Source: an uncultured Flavobacteriales bacterium | GTDB taxonomy: Bacteria; Bacteroidota; Bacteroidia; Flavobacteriales; Weeksellaceae | NCBI GenBank assembly: GCA_937876095.1 | Contig: CALFIE010000035.1 | Coordinates: forward strand, 1-51,096 | Length of the DNA stretch: 51,096 nt | Direction of reading: 5' to 3' | Part shown: positions 49,442-51,096 of the stretch, in pieces | Position numbering within the stretch: position 1 is the stretch's first letter | Layout of the letters: each line of letters opens with the position of its first letter | Program-made: the position numbers and the translations under genes | Notes under the pieces: generated by a model | What the model saw: only the letters and a program-made list of their open reading frames with translations | What the model was told of the DNA's origin: nothing | Databases searched by the model: none

Positions 49442-50146
49442 TTGAGTGATGGAAGATGGAAGATGGAAGAAAAATTGAGTTCACTTCATGTCAAAATTTT
49501 ATCTTTTGGGATTCCCCCTCTTTCAGAGTGGTGACGAAAATTCTCACAGAAAGAAACAATCTTTCATAAAACTATTAAGAAAATGATGCTAAAAATGCCA
49601 AAATTTCAAAATCAAGAATTACGAAAATTAACCATATAACTCAAATAATAGATTCACGTATTATCTATTTTAATTGTTCTATTAATTTAAATTTTTTAAT
49701 GTAAAATATTTCAGATAATATTATTCCGAAGAAATTTACAATTATAGCATTATTTAGACAATTCTCTTTTTTAGATGTACATATTTTTCTTTAATAAGTA
49801 TTGATTCTGCTTCATTTGAAATTGTCAACCTTGGTCAGAATGAAGTAATAGATTGGTATTATTTGGTATCTTCTTAAATGCTTTATAGCATCACTCTAGT
49901 TGTCTTAGTCGAACTTTTGTTTAAAATATTATTTAGAAAAACACAAATAACTGATAATTACCAATTTAATATACAATTAGGAATAGCACCTATTTAGTTA
50001 TCCGAAAATTAAAAGTACGTTTAGAAATTAATGATGAAAATTGCATAAATAACGGTTTATTCGAGCTTTCAGAAACTTTCTTAAAAAAAAATTAAGCGAT
50101 TTTGTAAATTTTTTATAAAAAAAAGGGTTATATAAAATATTTTTCA
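49442..50146. other. Repeat-rich spacer with no gene
   Basis: No protein-like frame longer than about 20 codons was seen. It contains three tandem GATGGAA units (49448-49468), an inverted partial copy of the CCCCTCTGAAAG repeat (49511-49535), and at 49851-49985 a segment that is repeated at 50971-51096. A decayed third copy of part of it may lie at about 49740-49790. The base composition is extremely AT-rich. Confidence 0.6.
49851..49985 (+). repeat. Left copy of a long direct repeat
   Basis: The last 55 bases (49931-49985) are identical to 51042-51096, and the sequence before them is alignable with gaps from GATTGGTAT at 49851. The distance between copies is 1,111 bp and includes the lipoprotein gene at 50217-50870, so the gene with its flank seems to be a tandemly duplicated unit. 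Confidence 0.85.
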
Positions 50147-50154
50147 TAATTTTG
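50147..50154 (+). promoter_or_regulatory. -7 box upstream of the unknown lipoprotein
   Basis: TAATTTTG followed by CG matches TAnnTTTG. It lies 62 bases before the start codon. No -33 box is clear. Confidence 0.45.
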
Positions 50155-50216
50155 CGCCGTAATTATTGGCCATAATTAACATTAACCTAAATTAACAAAA
50201 AAACAAAAAAAAGAAA

Positions 50217-50870
50217 ATGAAAAAATTATTTTTATTATTAGCTATGAGTTCATTAGCTATTTTTACATCTTGTTCAAATGATGATTTATTAGAAAACAAA
50301 GAAGCAAATGTATGGGTTGACAAAGATGGATACACCTATGACCAATACAAACCAGACGATTATAAAACTGAAAATATTAATGATGATTCATCTTTGATAG
50401 AAGTTCTAGATACTAATGGAAAAGCAGGTGCTTCACAATTTACTTTAAGTCAATTAAAAACTATGATAGCTGGCTCTAAAAGTAAAAAGTGGTTTTCATC
50501 TTCTAGAAAATCTAATTGCACCATCTATGCTAATGGATCTTACAAAACAAATGTTTACAATGAAAGTGTATTATCTGCAGCAAATTTGCCTTGGGTTCCT
50601 ACTGCTAATACTACTTGGTCTATAAAAAAAGGATATATTCTTCATCACCCAGGACTAGTTATTGCTACCAGTGGCGGTCCATTTGCTGTGGGTTTAATTC
50701 CAATTAAAGCAATTTTTAGCGGAATAAATTCTGTTGAAGGAAATTTAATTATTTTGCAAGCCGGAAATAGAAATTGGATTATACAAAGTATAAGCAGTAG
50801 TAGAATTGATTTATTAGATACTTATAGAAGTCCTATTGGTAATAGATATAAAATGTCTATCTCATTGTAA
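50217..50870 (+). CDS. Lipoprotein of unknown function in a duplicated unit
   Basis: The 217-residue protein has a lipobox ending at C19 (SSLAIFTSC) and a Ser-Asn-Asp-Asp sequence after it, a surface-export-like acidic context seen in Bacteroidota. The mature domain has many short strands (SKKWFSSSRKSNCTIYANGSYKT, WSIKKGYILHHPGLVIA, GNLIILQAGNRNWIIQSI) and one internal Cys. I recognise no family. It looks complete, with promoter box and terminator, and the 1,111-bp repeat around it predicts a second copy just beyond the window edge. Confidence 0.75.
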   Translation: MKKLFLLLAMSSLAIFTSCSNDDLLENKEANVWVDKDGYTYDQYKPDDYKTENINDDSSLIEVLDTNGKAGASQFTLSQLKTMIAGSKSKKWFSSSRKSNCTIYANGSYKTNVYNESVLSAANLPWVPTANTTWSIKKGYILHHPGLVIATSGGPFAVGLIPIKAIFSGINSVEGNLIILQAGNRNWIIQSISSSRIDLLDTYRSPIGNRYKMSISL

Positions 50871-50887
50871 TTTATAATTTTATAAAT

Positions 50888-50926
50888 AAAAAAAGGCCAT
50901 CACTTCGTGTAGATGGCTTTTTTTTA
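50888..50926 (+). terminator. Terminator after the lipoprotein
   Basis: GCCATC and GATGGC pair, extended by A/T and one G-T pair, with a long T run. It lies about 20 bases after the stop. Confidence 0.8.
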
Positions 50927-50970
50927 TTTTAATTTTTTGAGTTTATAGTTCTGTATTATTAGATTTTAAT

Positions 50971-51096
50971 AGATTGGTATCTTTTAAATGCTTTTTTTAG
51001 CATTACACATTTTTTTTAGATGAACTTTGGTTTAAAATATCATTTAGAAAAACACAAATAACTGATAATTACCAATTTAATATACAATTAGGAATA
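50971..51096 (+). repeat. Right copy of the long direct repeat, cut by the window edge
   Basis: It matches 49851-49985: AGATTGGTATCTTTTAAATG at the start, then a variable part, then 55 identical bases that run to the end of the window. The repeat therefore probably continues beyond it. Confidence 0.85.

Noticed and set aside
49448..49468. Tandem GATGGAA units as a CRISPR or VNTR
   Set aside because: Only three 7-base units without spacers; at most a tiny slippage repeat.
1..51096. Prophage, integron or defence island
   Set aside because: I saw no integrase, phage structural gene, restriction enzyme or CRISPR-Cas gene; the only transposase is the RAYT.

Overview
The window reads as chromosomal DNA of a low-GC member of the Bacteroidota, class Flavobacteriia, most likely a Chryseobacterium-like Weeksellaceae. 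The reasons are: coding genes rarely have Shine-Dalgarno sequences; many genes and the tRNA carry the Bacteroidota promoter box TAnnTTTG; and several families are typical of this group (DUF5522, the CCC-motif membrane protein with DUF2752, TonB-dependent receptors, the short GreA-like protein, a 476-residue protein usually misnamed nicotinate-nucleotide adenylyltransferase). Genus is inference.

Layout. 1-7100: tRNA-Leu(CAA), a PhnP-like metallo-hydrolase, a divergent pair of conserved cytosolic genes (one a GAF protein of the free methionine-R-sulfoxide reductase family), a secreted protein, rpsO, pnp and an Lrp/AsnC regulator. 7100-17600: a Cys/Met-metabolism PLP enzyme divergent from the Lrp gene across a perfect inverted repeat, then glnS, a secreted M1 aminopeptidase, a DUF1684 protein, thyA, a GreA-like protein, a RAYT transposase between two REP-like palindromes, and a GH13 lipoprotein. 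17700-24300: a PRiA4-ORF3-like acidic protein, a PhoB/PhoR-type two-component pair, and, divergent from it, a TonB-dependent receptor with a beta-helix lipoprotein. 24300-31300: hemL, a LysM glucosaminidase, an ACC-deaminase/D-cysteine desulfhydrase-like enzyme, small membrane proteins, an old-yellow-enzyme and cdd. 31300-38700: two dispersed palindromes, a cobalamin riboswitch and a BtuB-like receptor; cca; a 276-bp MITE-like non-coding element; tsaC, a DinB-like gene and tyrS; a gene-poor spacer. 38700-49440: an ECF-type sigma factor, lipA, cinA, a YjdF-like membrane protein, an M13 peptidase, an alpha/beta hydrolase, a flavin reductase, a cation/proton antiporter and two methyltransferases. 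49440-51096: a repeat-rich region with an unknown lipoprotein whose upstream flank is duplicated 1,111 bp downstream, at the window edge.

Most of the window is core housekeeping. The translation genes (tRNA-Leu, rpsO, glnS, tyrS, cca, tsaC, rRNA methyltransferase) fit together: the tRNA does not encode its CCA end and so depends on the cca gene seen here. The less ordinary material is non-coding: at least six families of palindromic or dispersed repeats, several next to promoters, and possible operators in two divergent control regions (Lrp/PLP enzyme and PhoB-like regulator/receptor). I found no CRISPR array, prophage, toxin-antitoxin pair or defence island.
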